Below are positions 47,407 to 57,231 of a DNA stretch of 64,000 nucleotides, piece after piece. Position numbers and translations under genes: made by a program. The number at the start of each line of letters is the position of its first letter. Position 1 is the first letter of the stretch. The notes under the pieces are model-generated. The model had not been told where the DNA came from, ran no database searches, and saw nothing but the letters and a program-made list of their open reading frames with translations. The stretch is taken from contig NZ_NCST01000019.1 in the NCBI RefSeq assembly GCF_002088975.1, forward strand, positions 186,001 through 250,000, in the 5' to 3' direction. Origin of the DNA: Henriciella aquimarina. Its GTDB lineage: Bacteria; Pseudomonadota; Alphaproteobacteria; Caulobacterales; Hyphomonadaceae.

Positions 47407-47576
47407 TCCAGGACCGATCGATCAAAACCTGTTTCTGCTCGAACGCTATATCTTTGCGCGCGCTGTGATATGCTTACGCGTCTTCCAAATGCGTATGCAT
47501 GAATCAGCCCTGTCGTCACCTTGCCGACTGCGTGCTGGCTGCGTACACAACACACGAGCAAAACAGGGATTCGTCC

Positions 47577-48875
47577 ATGCCAGACACATCGACTGTCACG
47601 CAGTTTGACGCGAGCCGCTTTTTTTCCGCATCGCTTGAAGATAGCGATCCGGCGGTCGCGGATGCTATCGCCAAGGAACTTGAGCGCCAGCAGCACGAAA
47701 TCGAGCTGATCGCCTCGGAAAACATTGTTTCTAAGGCAGTCCTCGAAGCCCAAGGATCGGTTCTGACGAACAAATATGCCGAAGGCTATCCGGGCAAGCG
47801 CTATTATGGCGGCTGCCAGTTTGTCGACATCGCTGAAAATCTGGCGATTGAGCGCGCCACAAAGCTCTTCAATTGCAGCTATGCGAATGTTCAGCCAAAC
47901 TCGGGCAGCCAGGCCAACCAGGCCGTCTTCCAGGCGCTGATCAAGCCGGGCGACACCATTCTCGGCCTGAGCTTGGATGCCGGCGGTCACCTGACGCACG
48001 GCGCCAAGCCAAACCAGTCCGGCAAGTGGTTCAATGCGGTCCAGTACGGGGTTCGCAAGGAGGACCATCTCGTCGATTTCGACCAGGTTCGTGATCTTGC
48101 CAAAACTCACCAGCCAAAGCTGATCATTGCTGGCGGTTCGGCCTATCCGCGTCAGTTCGACTTCAAGACCTTCCGCGAGATTGCCGACGAGGTTGGTGCC
48201 TGGTTCCTGGTCGACATGGCTCACTTTGCCGGGCTGGTGGCCGGGGACGCCCATCCCAATCCGCTCGAGCACTGCCACGTGGCGACAACGACGACGCACA
48301 AGACGCTTCGCGGTCCGCGCGGTGGCATGGTGCTCACCAACGATGAAACCATCGCCAAGAAGGTCAATTCGGCCGTGTTCCCGGGTCTGCAGGGCGGTCC
48401 GCTCATGCACGTGATTGCCGGTAAGGCGGTCGCTTTTGGAGAGGCCCTTACGCCGGCCTTCAAGACCTACGCCGCGAACGTCGTCGATAATGCGCGGGCC
48501 ATGGCGGCTGCGGCGAAGGAGTCCGGCCTGGATCTCGTTTCAGGTGGCACGGATACGCACGTCGCCCTGATCGACCTGCGTCCAAAGCGCGTCACCGGCC
48601 GCGATGCCGAAGCTGCGCTCGGGCGCGCCTTTATCACCTGCAACAAGAACGGCGTGCCGTTTGATCCGGAAAAACCCATGGTCACGAGTGGTATTCGTGT
48701 CGGGTCTCCGGCGGGGACGACGAGAGGGTTTGGCGAAGCCGAATTCAAGCAGATCGGCCGCTGGATCGGTGAGGTTGTCGATGCCATCGCCCAAGGCGAT
48801 TCCGAAGGGGTTGAAACCAGGATCCGGGAAGAGGTCAAGGCGCTGACGGCCCGTTTCCCGATTTATGGCGGTTAA
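47577..48875 (+). CDS. glyA: Serine hydroxymethyltransferase
   Basis: A 432-residue PLP enzyme interconverting serine and glycine with tetrahydrofolate. Family blocks: [48 protein letters not shown] lysine in [14 protein letters not shown], and [16 protein letters not shown]. The start at 47577 has CAGGGA upstream; a longer frame gives an unlikely tail. The 170-base region before it has no riboswitch I can recognise. GlyA is the usual gene before nrdR in alphaproteobacteria. Confidence 0.96.
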   Translation: MPDTSTVTQFDASRFFSASLEDSDPAVADAIAKELERQQHEIELIASENIVSKAVLEAQGSVLTNKYAEGYPGKRYYGGCQFVDIAENLAIERATKLFNCSYANVQPNSGSQANQAVFQALIKPGDTILGLSLDAGGHLTHGAKPNQSGKWFNAVQYGVRKEDHLVDFDQVRDLAKTHQPKLIIAGGSAYPRQFDFKTFREIADEVGAWFLVDMAHFAGLVAGDAHPNPLEHCHVATTTTHKTLRGPRGGMVLTNDETIAKKVNSAVFPGLQGGPLMHVIAGKAVAFGEALTPAFKTYAANVVDNARAMAAAAKESGLDLVSGGTDTHVALIDLRPKRVTGRDAEAALGRAFITCNKNGVPFDPEKPMVTSGIRVGSPAGTTRGFGEAEFKQIGRWIGEVVDAIAQGDSEGVETRIREEVKALTARFPIYGG

Positions 48876-48887
48876 GGAGTCTGACTC

Positions 48888-49358
48888 GTGAAGTGTCCGT
48901 TCTGCACAGCTGACAACACAGCCGTGAAGGATTCCCGGCCTGCGGAGGACAATACAGCTGTCCGCCGCAGGCGGGCCTGCGAGGTATGCGGCGGGCGCTT
49001 CACGACGTTTGAGCGGGTTCAGCTGCGTGAGATCATTGTCGTCAAGCGTGACGGCAAGCGCGCCATCTTCGACCGGGACAAGGTCGCGAAGTCCATCACG
49101 ATCGCGCTTCGTAAGCGCTCGGTCGGCGATGAGAATGTCGAGCGGCTGGTCTCGGGCGTCGTCAGAAAGCTCGAAAGCAGCGGCGAAACCGAGGTGACAT
49201 CGGTTGAGATCGGCGATCTGGTCATGGAGTCGCTCAAGACGGTCGACCCGGTCGGATATGTTCGCTACGCAAGCGTTTACAAGGATTTCAAGGATCCGAG
49301 CGATTTTGCCCGCTTCATAGAGACATCCGCCCTGGAAGAGGGACCTGATGAAGCGTGA
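48888..49358 (+). CDS. nrdR: Transcriptional repressor NrdR
   Basis: A 156-residue regulator of ribonucleotide reductase genes. The zinc ribbon is at CPFC (residues 2-5) and [16 protein letters not shown], followed by an ATP-cone domain ([16 protein letters not shown]). The start is GTG at 48888 with AAGGAG 9 bases upstream. The stop overlaps the next GTG start as GTGA, coupling it to the riboflavin cluster. Confidence 0.96.
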   Translation: MKCPFCTADNTAVKDSRPAEDNTAVRRRRACEVCGGRFTTFERVQLREIIVVKRDGKRAIFDRDKVAKSITIALRKRSVGDENVERLVSGVVRKLESSGETEVTSVEIGDLVMESLKTVDPVGYVRYASVYKDFKDPSDFARFIETSALEEGPDEA

Positions 49359-50014
49359 GTAGCCGGGCGTCTGTCACCCTCAAGATCGCGACATCGCTGG
49401 ATGCCCGTATCGCGCTTTCGAATGGCACGAGCCAGTGGATTACAAGTCCGCAGGCGCGCGCCCGGGCCCATCAGATGCGGGCCGAGCATGATGCCGTCCT
49501 TGTCGGCGTGGGCACGGTGCTCGCAGATGACCCGCTGTTGACGGCCCGCACGGTGCCTTTGCCAAAGCGCCAGCCCGTTCGCATCGTGGCAGACAGCCAG
49601 GTTCGCACCCCACCGGCCTCGCGCCTGGCGGCGTCAACGGCGACAGGCCGCGTTGTCATCGCGCATGCGGACCCGCAGAGGCGTGCCACAGCGAAAGGTT
49701 TTCAGGGCGTTGACTTCTGGCCGGTCGGTGATGGCCATGGGCGGGTCGCTCCACAGGAACTCCTCAGGCGGGCCCGGGCGGAAGGCATTAACAGGATTTT
49801 CCTGGAAGGCGGCGGGCAACTGGCCGCCAGCTTTCTGGCTGCCGGGCTTGTGGACCGGATCGAATGGTTTCGCGCGCCCATCATCATCGGCGGGGACGGC
49901 CTTCCGGCGATTGCTGCGCTGGGGCTCGACAAGATGTCATCGGCCTCCCGCTGGCAGCTTTCAGCCTATGAGCGGATTGGTGACGACAGCCTTGAGAGCT
50001 GGATCTCCGGCTGA
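49355..50014 (+). CDS. RibD-type reductase domain only (no deaminase domain)
   Basis: A 219-residue protein matching the C-terminal reductase (RibD_C, DHFR-like) domain: [58 protein letters not shown] and IIIGGDG. In full-length RibD an N-terminal zinc deaminase of about 145 residues precedes this. Here the gene begins with GTG inside the nrdR stop codon, so there is no room for it. It would catalyse the NADPH-dependent ribityl-forming step in riboflavin synthesis, with the deaminase supplied elsewhere. The position, between nrdR and ribE, is where ribD normally sits. Confidence 0.85.
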   Translation: MSSRASVTLKIATSLDARIALSNGTSQWITSPQARARAHQMRAEHDAVLVGVGTVLADDPLLTARTVPLPKRQPVRIVADSQVRTPPASRLAASTATGRVVIAHADPQRRATAKGFQGVDFWPVGDGHGRVAPQELLRRARAEGINRIFLEGGGQLAASFLAAGLVDRIEWFRAPIIIGGDGLPAIAALGLDKMSSASRWQLSAYERIGDDSLESWISG

Positions 50015-50080
50015 CTGACCTCACGTTATTCATTGGCGCGCCCCTGTCGGGGCCTTATATGCGGCGCCTAGGAGGGTTTC

Positions 50081-50710
50081 ATGTTTACCGGACTGGTTAC
50101 CGATATCGGCACGATCGAGGCTGTCGAGGACCGAACAGGCCTTCGGCGGTTTCGCGTTGCAAGCGCATTTCCGCTTGAGACCATCGCTATGGGCGCATCG
50201 ATCATGCATTCGGGCGTTTGTCTGACGGTGGTCGCGATGGGTGAGCATGACCGCGGAAGCTGGTTCGAAGTCGAGGCTGTGCCGGAAACGCTGGGCCGCA
50301 CAATGCTCGGCGCGCTTACCCAAGGCTCCAAGGTAAACCTCGAACAGTCCTTAAAGCTTGGAGACGAGCTTGGCGGCCACCTTGTTTATGGTCACGTCGA
50401 CGCGCTGGGCGAGGTGATTTCCATCGTGGAGGAAGGCGAGAGTTACCGCATCACGATCCGCCCGCCCGCGTCTCTTCGGCATTATTTTGCGGCCAAGGGC
50501 TCTGTCGCCATCGATGGGGTTTCGCTGACCGTTGCATCCGTTCACGACAATGGCGACTTCGATATCGCCATTATTCCTCATACATGGCAGGTGACGACGC
50601 TTCACGAGTTGCAGCCCGCCAGCAAAGTCAATCTTGAGGTCGATATGCTGGCGCGGTACGTGGCACGGATGATCGGCGCAGACGCGCCTGACACACAGGT
50701 GGCCGAATGA
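50081..50710 (+). CDS. ribE: Riboflavin synthase alpha chain
   Basis: A 209-residue enzyme of two tandem lumazine-binding repeats. MFTGLVTDIGTIEAV and GASIMHSGVCLTVV open the first half, and GDELGGHLVYGHVDALGEV with SVAIDGVSLTVASV the second. It dismutates 6,7-dimethyl-8-ribityllumazine to riboflavin. AGGAGG is 7 bases upstream. The stop overlaps the ribB start by ATGA. Confidence 0.96.
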   Translation: MFTGLVTDIGTIEAVEDRTGLRRFRVASAFPLETIAMGASIMHSGVCLTVVAMGEHDRGSWFEVEAVPETLGRTMLGALTQGSKVNLEQSLKLGDELGGHLVYGHVDALGEVISIVEEGESYRITIRPPASLRHYFAAKGSVAIDGVSLTVASVHDNGDFDIAIIPHTWQVTTLHELQPASKVNLEVDMLARYVARMIGADAPDTQVAE

Positions 50711-51834
50711 CCGATGACATTCACGCAGCGATTTCGTCTATCGACGAAATTATTGAAGATGCGCGTAATGGGCGCATGTTCATTCTCGTTGACGCCGAGG
50801 ATCGCGAGAATGAGGGCGATCTCGTCATTCCTGCAAGTTTCGCGACGCCTGAAGCCGTCAACTTCATGGCCAAGTATGGCCGCGGGCTGATCTGCCTCTC
50901 CATGACACGCGAGCGCGCCCGTGCGCTCAATCTCGACATGATGGCTCGTGATAATCGCGAGAGCATGCAGACGGCTTTCACGGTGTCGATCGAGGCCAAG
51001 GAAGGGGTCACCACTGGCATTTCGGCGGCTGATCGCGCCCGGACGGTCGCTGTCGCAATCGACCCGACGAAGGATCACCACGACATTGTCTCTCCAGGCC
51101 ACGTCTTCCCGCTGATCGCGCGCGACGGGGGCACGCTTGTGAGGGCCGGTCACACTGAAGCGGCCGTGGATATTTCCCGCATGGCAGGGCTGTATCCGGC
51201 TGGCGTCATCTGTGAGATCATGAATGATGACGGGACAATGGCCCGTCTGCCCGAGCTGATCTCATTTGCCCAGTATCACGGGCTCAAGATCGGAACGATC
51301 GCAGATCTGATTGCCTGGCGGCGTGAGAATGACCGCTATCTGGAGCGCCGGGTTGAAGCCCCGCTCGAGAGCGAATATGGCACCGGCTTCAAGACCGTGG
51401 TCTTCCGCAATTCACTTGATAATGTCGAACATATTGCTGTCGTTCACGGCAAGATCGATCCCGAGGAGACGGTCCTGGTTCGCGTTCACAGAACCGATGT
51501 TCTTGCCGACATTCTCGGCGAGAAGGGGCCGCGAGCTCAGCTGGTCAAGAAGACGATGAAAGTCATCGCGCAGGCAAAAGAGCCCGGCGTTGTCGTTTTC
51601 GTGAACACGATGCGGCCGAATTCGCTCGCATCGCGGCTCGGCCTGAAATCTCATGACGACGATGATCATCATCAGCCGCTGCGGGAATATGGCGTAGGCG
51701 CGCAAATCCTGCGTGAGCTCGGCGTGCGCAAGATGGTCTTCCTGTCAGACACACAACCGACCCGGGTCGCCGGCCTTGAGGGTTATGGTCTTAGCATTGA
51801 AGGCTGGAAGCCTCTTACGAGAAACGAGGACTAA
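50707..51834 (+). CDS. ribB: DHBP synthase with a degenerate GTP cyclohydrolase II domain (RibBX type)
   Basis: A 375-residue protein. Residues 1 to about 205 are an intact 3,4-dihydroxy-2-butanone 4-phosphate synthase (VDAEDRENEGDLVIPA, DHHDIVSPGHVFPL, RAGHTEAAVDI). Residues about 210-375 have the GTP cyclohydrolase II fold, but the zinc-ligand region after LVRVH reads RTDVLADILGEKGPR, with none of the three conserved cysteines. The proteobacterial RibBX variant with an inactive second domain is established. The enzyme thus supplies the 4-carbon unit but very likely not the pyrimidine precursor. Confidence 0.92.
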   Translation: MTDDIHAAISSIDEIIEDARNGRMFILVDAEDRENEGDLVIPASFATPEAVNFMAKYGRGLICLSMTRERARALNLDMMARDNRESMQTAFTVSIEAKEGVTTGISAADRARTVAVAIDPTKDHHDIVSPGHVFPLIARDGGTLVRAGHTEAAVDISRMAGLYPAGVICEIMNDDGTMARLPELISFAQYHGLKIGTIADLIAWRRENDRYLERRVEAPLESEYGTGFKTVVFRNSLDNVEHIAVVHGKIDPEETVLVRVHRTDVLADILGEKGPRAQLVKKTMKVIAQAKEPGVVVFVNTMRPNSLASRLGLKSHDDDDHHQPLREYGVGAQILRELGVRKMVFLSDTQPTRVAGLEGYGLSIEGWKPLTRNED

Positions 51835-51835
51835 A

Positions 51836-52264
51836 ATGGCGCACCGGATTCTTGTGGCGACGTCACGCTATTACGAGCATATCTCCCGCGAGCTTGAAGC
51901 CGGGGTTGCAGAAACGCTTGCCGATGAGGATGTCGTCATCGAAACGATTGAAGTGCCCGGCGCGTTTGAGGTGCCAGGGATTATCGCCATGGCTGCCGAC
52001 AGTGCTCAGTATGACGGTTACATCGCGCTTGGCTGCGTTATCCGTGGCGAGACAAGCCATTATGACTATGTCTGCGGAGAGAGTGCGAGAGGCCTCATGA
52101 CCCTTGCCGTCGAACGCCGCCTCGCAATCGGCTATGGTATCCTGACGGTCGAGAATGAAGCACAGGCGCTCGCGCGCGCCGAGCGGGCGCAGAAGAACAA
52201 GGGGCGCGATGCGGCGCTCGCCTGCCTCGCCATGCTGAAGTTGCGGAAGAAGTTTGTGGGCTAA
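51836..52264 (+). CDS. ribH: 6,7-dimethyl-8-ribityllumazine synthase
   Basis: A 142-residue lumazine synthase subunit. Motifs ATSRYYEHISRELEAG, VPGAFEVPG, and ALGCVIRGETSHYDYVC are visible, with the catalytic His in the last. It joins the RibB and reductase products. The start at 51836 lies 1 base after the ribB stop with GAGGA upstream; the longer frame runs inside ribB. The stop overlaps the nusB ATG (TAATG). Confidence 0.96.
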   Translation: MAHRILVATSRYYEHISRELEAGVAETLADEDVVIETIEVPGAFEVPGIIAMAADSAQYDGYIALGCVIRGETSHYDYVCGESARGLMTLAVERRLAIGYGILTVENEAQALARAERAQKNKGRDAALACLAMLKLRKKFVG

Positions 52265-52734
52265 TGCAAGATCAGAAGCTTCCCTTTGAGGTCATTCGCG
52301 CCCGGCGAGCAGGGGCCCGGCTGGCCGCGGTGCAGGCGCTCTACCAGATGGAGCAGACGGGCGAGAGCGCGAAAGCGGTGATCCGTGAATTCATGGAAGA
52401 CCGTCTCGGCTTCGGCCCGGATGAAGAGCCCGTTGAAGAAGCCGACCCGGATCTTTTCAAGACAGTGGTAAGGGCTGTTGTCGATCATCAGGATGAAGTC
52501 GATGCGGCCATTCTCAAGCGGCTGTCGAAAGGCTGGAAGCTCTCGCGCCTTGATGCCACCACGCGGGCCATTCTGAGAGCGGCCACCGCTGAACTCATTC
52601 AGCAGCAGCATCTCTCAAAGGCGGTCCTTCTGGACGAGTATGTTACGCTGGCGCATGATTTCTTCGAGAAATCGGAAGCGAACTTCGTCAATGCCATTCT
52701 GGATAATGTCTCCAACGACCTTCGTGGCACGTAA
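52264..52734 (+). CDS. nusB: Transcription antitermination factor NusB
   Basis: A 156-residue helical RNA-binding protein with ARLAAVQALYQME near the N terminus and the C-terminal block LRAATAELIQQQHLSKAVLLDEYVTLAHDF. It binds boxA RNA in rRNA operons with NusE. The ribH-nusB-thiL order is conserved. It is translationally coupled to ribH by a one-base overlap. Confidence 0.96.
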   Translation: MQDQKLPFEVIRARRAGARLAAVQALYQMEQTGESAKAVIREFMEDRLGFGPDEEPVEEADPDLFKTVVRAVVDHQDEVDAAILKRLSKGWKLSRLDATTRAILRAATAELIQQQHLSKAVLLDEYVTLAHDFFEKSEANFVNAILDNVSNDLRGT

Positions 52735-52746
52735 TCTGTTGGGTCC

Positions 52747-53679
52747 ATGTCAGAATTCGACTGGATAGACCGCTACCTCAAGCCCATTGCCACAAGCCCG
52801 AACGCCATGGGCCTGGAAAACGATATCGCCAAATTGCGCCGCGAGCCGGCCGGCCAGCGTATTGCCACGATGGATACGTTGGTGGAGGGCATTCACTTCT
52901 TGAAGAGCGATCCGCTTGAAACGGTCGCGCGAAAGCTTGCCCGGGTGAATGTCTCTGACATCATTTGCAAGGGCGCCAGGCCCGAGGAGGCGTTTCTCTC
53001 TCTGGCGCTTCCGGACACGTTTTCCGAAGAGGACTTTGCGGCGTTCAGCGGCGGGCTGCGCAAGGATCTCGACCAGTGGGATATCGATCTTCTCGGCGGG
53101 GACATTGTCCGCACCTCCGGCCCCCTGGTTGTGACGCTGTTCCTGACCGGGCTTTGTCATGGGCCTGAGCCTGTCTCGCGGGCAAACGCGGCCATTGGCG
53201 ACGTCTTGATGGTTACCGGTCAGATCGGGGCCGGCACAGCCGGGCTTGAGCATGTTCGATCCCGACAACAAACGGCGCTTGCCGAGCATTACCGGGTTCC
53301 GAACATCCCGGATATTGAGATCGCTGCCATTATCTCGCATTACGCGTCAGCCTCGATCGATGTTTCCGATGGGCTGATCTCCGACGCCGCCCACATCGCG
53401 AAATCAAGCGACGTCAGTATCGCAATCGATCTGGGCCGGGTTCCATGGGCGCTCTCGTCGCCTTCGTTGGAGCGTATGCTTGCGCTTGCGACCGGCGGGG
53501 ACGACTACCAAACCCTGTTTACCGTAGACCGCGACAGGGTATCTGAGTGTCATGGCGCGCTCGAGAAGACCGGGATATCCGCCACTCGAATCGGCGAAGT
53601 GGTCTCAGGGGCAGGTGTAAGCGCTTATCTTGAGGGTGAGCCCGTCACACTGCCCGCCAAATCCGGTTATCAGCACTAA
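52747..53679 (+). CDS. thiL: Thiamine-monophosphate kinase
   Basis: A 310-residue PurM-like ATP-dependent kinase that makes thiamine diphosphate, the cofactor of PdhA/PdhB. Motifs DTLVEGIHF, VNVSDIICKGARPE, LLGGDIVRTSGPL and DVSDGLISDA are family typical. It starts 12 bases after nusB. The 140 bases after it before hppA contain a GTGAC-GA-GTCAC inverted repeat (53743-53754) and the hppA ribosome site. Confidence 0.95.
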   Translation: MSEFDWIDRYLKPIATSPNAMGLENDIAKLRREPAGQRIATMDTLVEGIHFLKSDPLETVARKLARVNVSDIICKGARPEEAFLSLALPDTFSEEDFAAFSGGLRKDLDQWDIDLLGGDIVRTSGPLVVTLFLTGLCHGPEPVSRANAAIGDVLMVTGQIGAGTAGLEHVRSRQQTALAEHYRVPNIPDIEIAAIISHYASASIDVSDGLISDAAHIAKSSDVSIAIDLGRVPWALSSPSLERMLALATGGDDYQTLFTVDRDRVSECHGALEKTGISATRIGEVVSGAGVSAYLEGEPVTLPAKSGYQH

Positions 53680-53819
53680 AAACTTTGCGCACAATCCCGC
53701 CCTTCGTGTGAAGCTGCTTGCCTATCTCCTTTGCTTTTGGCAGTGACGAGTCACATGAAAAAAAGCCTTTTCCGCAAATTTGACCGCAGAATAGGCAAAA
53801 TAAGGGAGGAAGGGCCAAG

Positions 53820-55970
53820 ATGAGCCTATGGTATTGGATAGCACTTGCAGCCGGATTTGCGGCCGTGCTCTATGGCTGGCTGCAGTCAAACTCGATCATG
53901 AAAGCCGATGCGGGGTCAGACCGCATGAAGGAGATAGCATCCGCCATTCAGGAGGGCGCGAATGCTTACCTGAACCGGCAGTATACGACCATCGCAATGG
54001 TGGGGGCAGCGGTCGTTGTCCTTCTTTTCATTGCATTTCGTAGCTGGGAGGTGCCGCTTGGTTTCGTCATCGGGGCGGTTTTGTCCGGGGCTGCCGGTTT
54101 CATCGGCATGAAGGTTTCCGTTCAGGCGAACGTGCGCACCACGCAAGCCGCGAGCAAGAGCCTTCAGGACGGCCTGGCCATGGCGTTCAAGTCTGGCGCC
54201 GTCACGGGGCTTCTCGTTGTCGGGCTCGCCCTTATCGGTGTCGTCGCCTATTACGGCATTCTGACAGGCCTTGTCGGTTTCGAGCCGAATGACCGGGCCG
54301 TGGTCGATGGCCTCGTCGCGCTCGGGTTCGGGGCGTCGCTGATTTCCATCTTTGCCCGGCTAGGCGGTGGCATTTTCACCAAGGGTGCCGACGTCGGCGG
54401 GGATATGGTCGGCAAGGTCGAAGCCGGTATTCCGGAAGATGATCCGCGCAATGCGGCCACCATCGCCGACAATGTTGGCGACAATGTCGGTGACTGTGCC
54501 GGCATGGCTGCAGACCTCTTCGAGACCTATGCCGTGACCATCGTGGCCACCATGGTTCTAGGCGCGATCTACTTCGGCGGGCTGGGCTATCTCGGTTCGA
54601 TCATGCTGCTGCCGCTCGCGATCTGTGCGGTGTGCATCGTTTCCTCGATTGCCGGGACATGGTTTGTCCGCCTCGGACAGGGCTCCACGAATATCATGGG
54701 CGCGCTCTACAAGGGGCTGATCGCAACGGGTGTGTTCTCTCTGATCGGTCTGGCTATTGCGATCAATTGGGGCCTGCCCAATGGCTTCGGTGTCCTGGAG
54801 GATGCTGGTGAGGCCCTTGGCCTGGCCAACAGTGTGAGCGGTCTGGATCTCTTCTTTTGTGGTGTCGCCGGCCTCGGGGTCACCGCGCTCATAGTTGTGG
54901 TCACAGAGTACTATACCGGCACCGGTTATCGCCCGGTCCGCTCCGTCGCGAAGTCTTCGGAATCGGGGCACGGCACGAATGTCATCCAGGGGCTGGCCGT
55001 CTCGCTTGAGTCGACGGCACTTCCGGCCATCACGATCATTGCCGGTATTGTGCTGACCTTCAATCTGGCGGGCCTTTACGGTATCGCCATCGCGACGACA
55101 ACGATGCTGGCCCTGGCCGGCATGATCGTCGCGCTCGATGCGTTCGGGCCGGTGACGGACAATGCTGGCGGCATCGCCGAAATGGCTGAGCTTCCGAGCG
55201 AGGTTCGCGACACGACGGACGCACTCGATGCGGTGGGCAACACGACCAAGGCGGTCACCAAGGGCTATGCGATCGGCTCCGCCGGTCTCGGGGCCCTGGT
55301 CTTGTTTGCCGCCTATAATCAGGACTTGCAGTACTTCGCCCGAACCGCGGAAGAAGGCAGCTTTTTTGCCAATGTGGATGCGGTGAACTTCTCGATCGCC
55401 AATCCCTATGTGGTTGTCGGGCTGTTGTTCGGCGGGCTGTTGCCTTTCCTGTTCAGCGGCATGTCGATGATGGCTGTCGGTCGGGCCGCGCAGGCCGTTG
55501 TGGAGGAAGTCCGCCGCCAGTTCCGGGAGATGCCGGGTATCATGAAAGGCGAAGTGAAGCCTGACTACAGCAAGGCCGTCGACCTGCTGACGAAGGCCGC
55601 GATCCGGGAGATGGTTGTCCCCTCCCTGCTGCCTGTGCTGTCGCCCATCGTCCTCCTGGCCATTGTCTGGCTGATCGCGGGCATTTCCTCGGCGCTTGCC
55701 GCGGTCGGTGCGATGCTGCTTGGTGTGATTGTCACGGGTCTCTTTGTGGCGATCTCGATGACGTCCGGCGGCGGGGCCTGGGACAATGCCAAGAAGTACA
55801 TTGAAGACGGCAATCATGGCGGCAAGGGCTCCGAAGCCCACAAGGCTGCCGTTACGGGCGATACGGTCGGGGACCCTTACAAGGATACCGCCGGCCCGGC
55901 CGTGAACCCGATGATCAAGATCACCAATATCGTGGCGCTCTTGATGCTGGCCGTTTTGGCGCACGCCTGA
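53820..55970 (+). CDS. hppA: Membrane H+-translocating pyrophosphatase, K+-independent type
   Basis: A 716-residue polytopic membrane protein (about 16 helices) that couples pyrophosphate hydrolysis to proton pumping. Substrate loops [38 protein letters not shown] and the C-terminal [17 protein letters not shown] are complete. The discriminating site reads GNTTKA with Lys477, the residue that marks K+-independent enzymes such as that of Rhodospirillum rubrum. GGGAGGAAGGG precedes the ATG. A strong terminator follows the gene. Confidence 0.96.
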   Translation: MSLWYWIALAAGFAAVLYGWLQSNSIMKADAGSDRMKEIASAIQEGANAYLNRQYTTIAMVGAAVVVLLFIAFRSWEVPLGFVIGAVLSGAAGFIGMKVSVQANVRTTQAASKSLQDGLAMAFKSGAVTGLLVVGLALIGVVAYYGILTGLVGFEPNDRAVVDGLVALGFGASLISIFARLGGGIFTKGADVGGDMVGKVEAGIPEDDPRNAATIADNVGDNVGDCAGMAADLFETYAVTIVATMVLGAIYFGGLGYLGSIMLLPLAICAVCIVSSIAGTWFVRLGQGSTNIMGALYKGLIATGVFSLIGLAIAINWGLPNGFGVLEDAGEALGLANSVSGLDLFFCGVAGLGVTALIVVVTEYYTGTGYRPVRSVAKSSESGHGTNVIQGLAVSLESTALPAITIIAGIVLTFNLAGLYGIAIATTTMLALAGMIVALDAFGPVTDNAGGIAEMAELPSEVRDTTDALDAVGNTTKAVTKGYAIGSAGLGALVLFAAYNQDLQYFARTAEEGSFFANVDAVNFSIANPYVVVGLLFGGLLPFLFSGMSMMAVGRAAQAVVEEVRRQFREMPGIMKGEVKPDYSKAVDLLTKAAIREMVVPSLLPVLSPIVLLAIVWLIAGISSALAAVGAMLLGVIVTGLFVAISMTSGGGAWDNAKKYIEDGNHGGKGSEAHKAAVTGDTVGDPYKDTAGPAVNPMIKITNIVALLMLAVLAHA

Positions 55971-56000
55971 TCGGGCCCAGCTTTGCAAGCGTATAAAAAG

Positions 56001-56033
56001 AAAAGCCCCGGTCGGATAGACCGGGGCTTTTTG
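56001..56033. terminator. Bidirectional rho-independent terminator
   Basis: A perfect 13-bp stem (56001-56013 and 56019-56031) with a 5-base loop: core GCCCCGGTC / GACCGGGGC, A-rich to the left and ending in five T on the right. The A-rich left flank gives a U tract on the other strand. It is therefore suited to both hppA and the convergent bamE gene. Confidence 0.9.
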
Positions 56034-56058
56034 CTGTTTCGTCGATAATCCGGGAAGG

Positions 56059-56535
56059 CTAGCGACGCCCGGTCGGATTGCTGGGCGTGCGCTCGTCCGT
56101 GGCGGGAAGTGCCACCTGGCCAACCGTCCCGAAGATCTGCTCCCACAGGCCAAGTTCGCGGCCGCGGGTCGGCGTTTCGCGAGAGGCGTAATTGATGACC
56201 CGACCGTCTTCCTGATTGTATTTCAGGACCTCGTCGACAACGTCTTCGTCACTGAAGCGGATTGCCGTCACGGTGCGCGTATCAATCTTGGGGCGGAAGA
56301 ATGCGAAACGCTTCTGGATCGTGGTGATATAGACCCAGGTGTTCTCGTCAAACGCACTCTTGGTGCTTGGCGAGCCGAGCTGCGCCAGAACGCTTGAGCG
56401 TGTATCCACGCCGGGAGTCACCGAATCAGGCGCGACTTCGTCGGGCGCATAGCCATGATAGGACTGCATCGAGGAAATGCAGCCCGTCGACAGAAACGCG
56501 AAAGCGACGCTCGCAATGATTGCCGTCTTCTTCAT
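56059..56535 (-). CDS. bamE: BamE/SmpA-OmlA outer-membrane lipoprotein
   Basis: A 158-residue lipoprotein with a signal peptide and lipobox (LSTGC, Cys19). The BamE domain has VTPGVDTRSSVLAQLGSPS and NTWVYITTIQKRFAFFRP. In the BAM complex it helps insert beta-barrel proteins. A Pro/Thr/Arg-rich C-terminal tail extends beyond the fold. It is divergent from the ubiquinol-cytochrome c chaperone gene, 70 bases apart. Confidence 0.92.
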   Translation of the reverse strand: MKKTAIIASVAFAFLSTGCISSMQSYHGYAPDEVAPDSVTPGVDTRSSVLAQLGSPSTKSAFDENTWVYITTIQKRFAFFRPKIDTRTVTAIRFSDEDVVDEVLKYNQEDGRVINYASRETPTRGRELGLWEQIFGTVGQVALPATDERTPSNPTGRR

Positions 56536-56605
56536 GCGGGTATCCTTTTGTTCGACTATCGATTACAGGCCTCGCGGGGCAGATGGCAAGTTACGGAGCG
56601 CAGAA

Positions 56606-57130
56606 ATGAATTGGCTCAGCCGGACCTTGTTTCCGACCCGTCACCACAGATCCACTGTCGCGGCCCGGCTTTATGGCGAGATTGTCTCAAAGGCCCGCAC
56701 GCCATCGCTCTTCGGTGAAGACCGGCTGCCCGATACCCTCGAAGGGCGTTTCCAGGCGACGGCGCTGTATGCCGCCCTCATCTTTCCGCTCCTTGAGCGC
56801 GAAGGGCCGGAAGGACAGGCGATTTCGGCGGAGCTTTACCGCCGCCTCTTTCAGTCTTTCGATGATGCCTTGCGGGAAACTGGCGTCGGGGATGCCTCGA
56901 TTGCCCGCAAGATCAGAAAGATGGGAGAAGCGTTCTTTGGGCTTGGCCAGGCCGTCACAGCGGCGATCGAGAGCAGCGCCCCGCCCCCTCAATTGAGGGA
57001 TGTGCTGGAGCGCAATACGCTCGCAAGTGCTGAGGGATGCGAAGCCTTGGCAGAGAGGCTGCTGGCAGACCATGACAGGCTCCGGAAAGCGGATATGGCC
57101 CGCGTGATGGAGGGGTATCCCGGATGGTGA
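56606..57130 (+). CDS. Ubiquinol-cytochrome c chaperone family protein
   Basis: A 174-residue helical protein of the Cbp3/ubiquinol-cytochrome c chaperone family: ARLYGEIVSKARTPSLFGEDRLPDT, GRFQATALYAALIFPLLE and FFGLGQAVTAAIE. In mitochondria the relative assists cytochrome b assembly into bc1. The start at 56606 has GGAG upstream; the frame extends through bamE on the other strand, but that part is shadow. In many relatives a YceD/DUF177 gene follows and precedes plsX; here only 101 bases separate the two. Confidence 0.87.
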   Translation: MNWLSRTLFPTRHHRSTVAARLYGEIVSKARTPSLFGEDRLPDTLEGRFQATALYAALIFPLLEREGPEGQAISAELYRRLFQSFDDALRETGVGDASIARKIRKMGEAFFGLGQAVTAAIESSAPPPQLRDVLERNTLASAEGCEALAERLLADHDRLRKADMARVMEGYPGW

Positions 57131-57231
57131 TCTCCTGCAGAAAAAAAGCGCAGCCGACTTGTTTTCGCTGAGTTGCGATTGGGGCATGTCAGGCTTAGTG
57201 TCCCGATGTCCAAAGCTGCTAAGAGCATGTG

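Noticed and set aside
47407-47576. Riboswitch or small RNA upstream of glyA
   Set aside because: No recognisable glycine or SAM aptamer core; only scattered short repeats.
50015-50080. FMN riboswitch in the riboflavin cluster
   Set aside because: Only 66 bases before ribE and none before the reductase gene; no RFN-type sequence visible.
54558-56153. 531-codon minus-strand frame opposite hppA
   Set aside because: His/Arg/Gly-rich shadow; it also crosses the strong terminator at 56001-56033.
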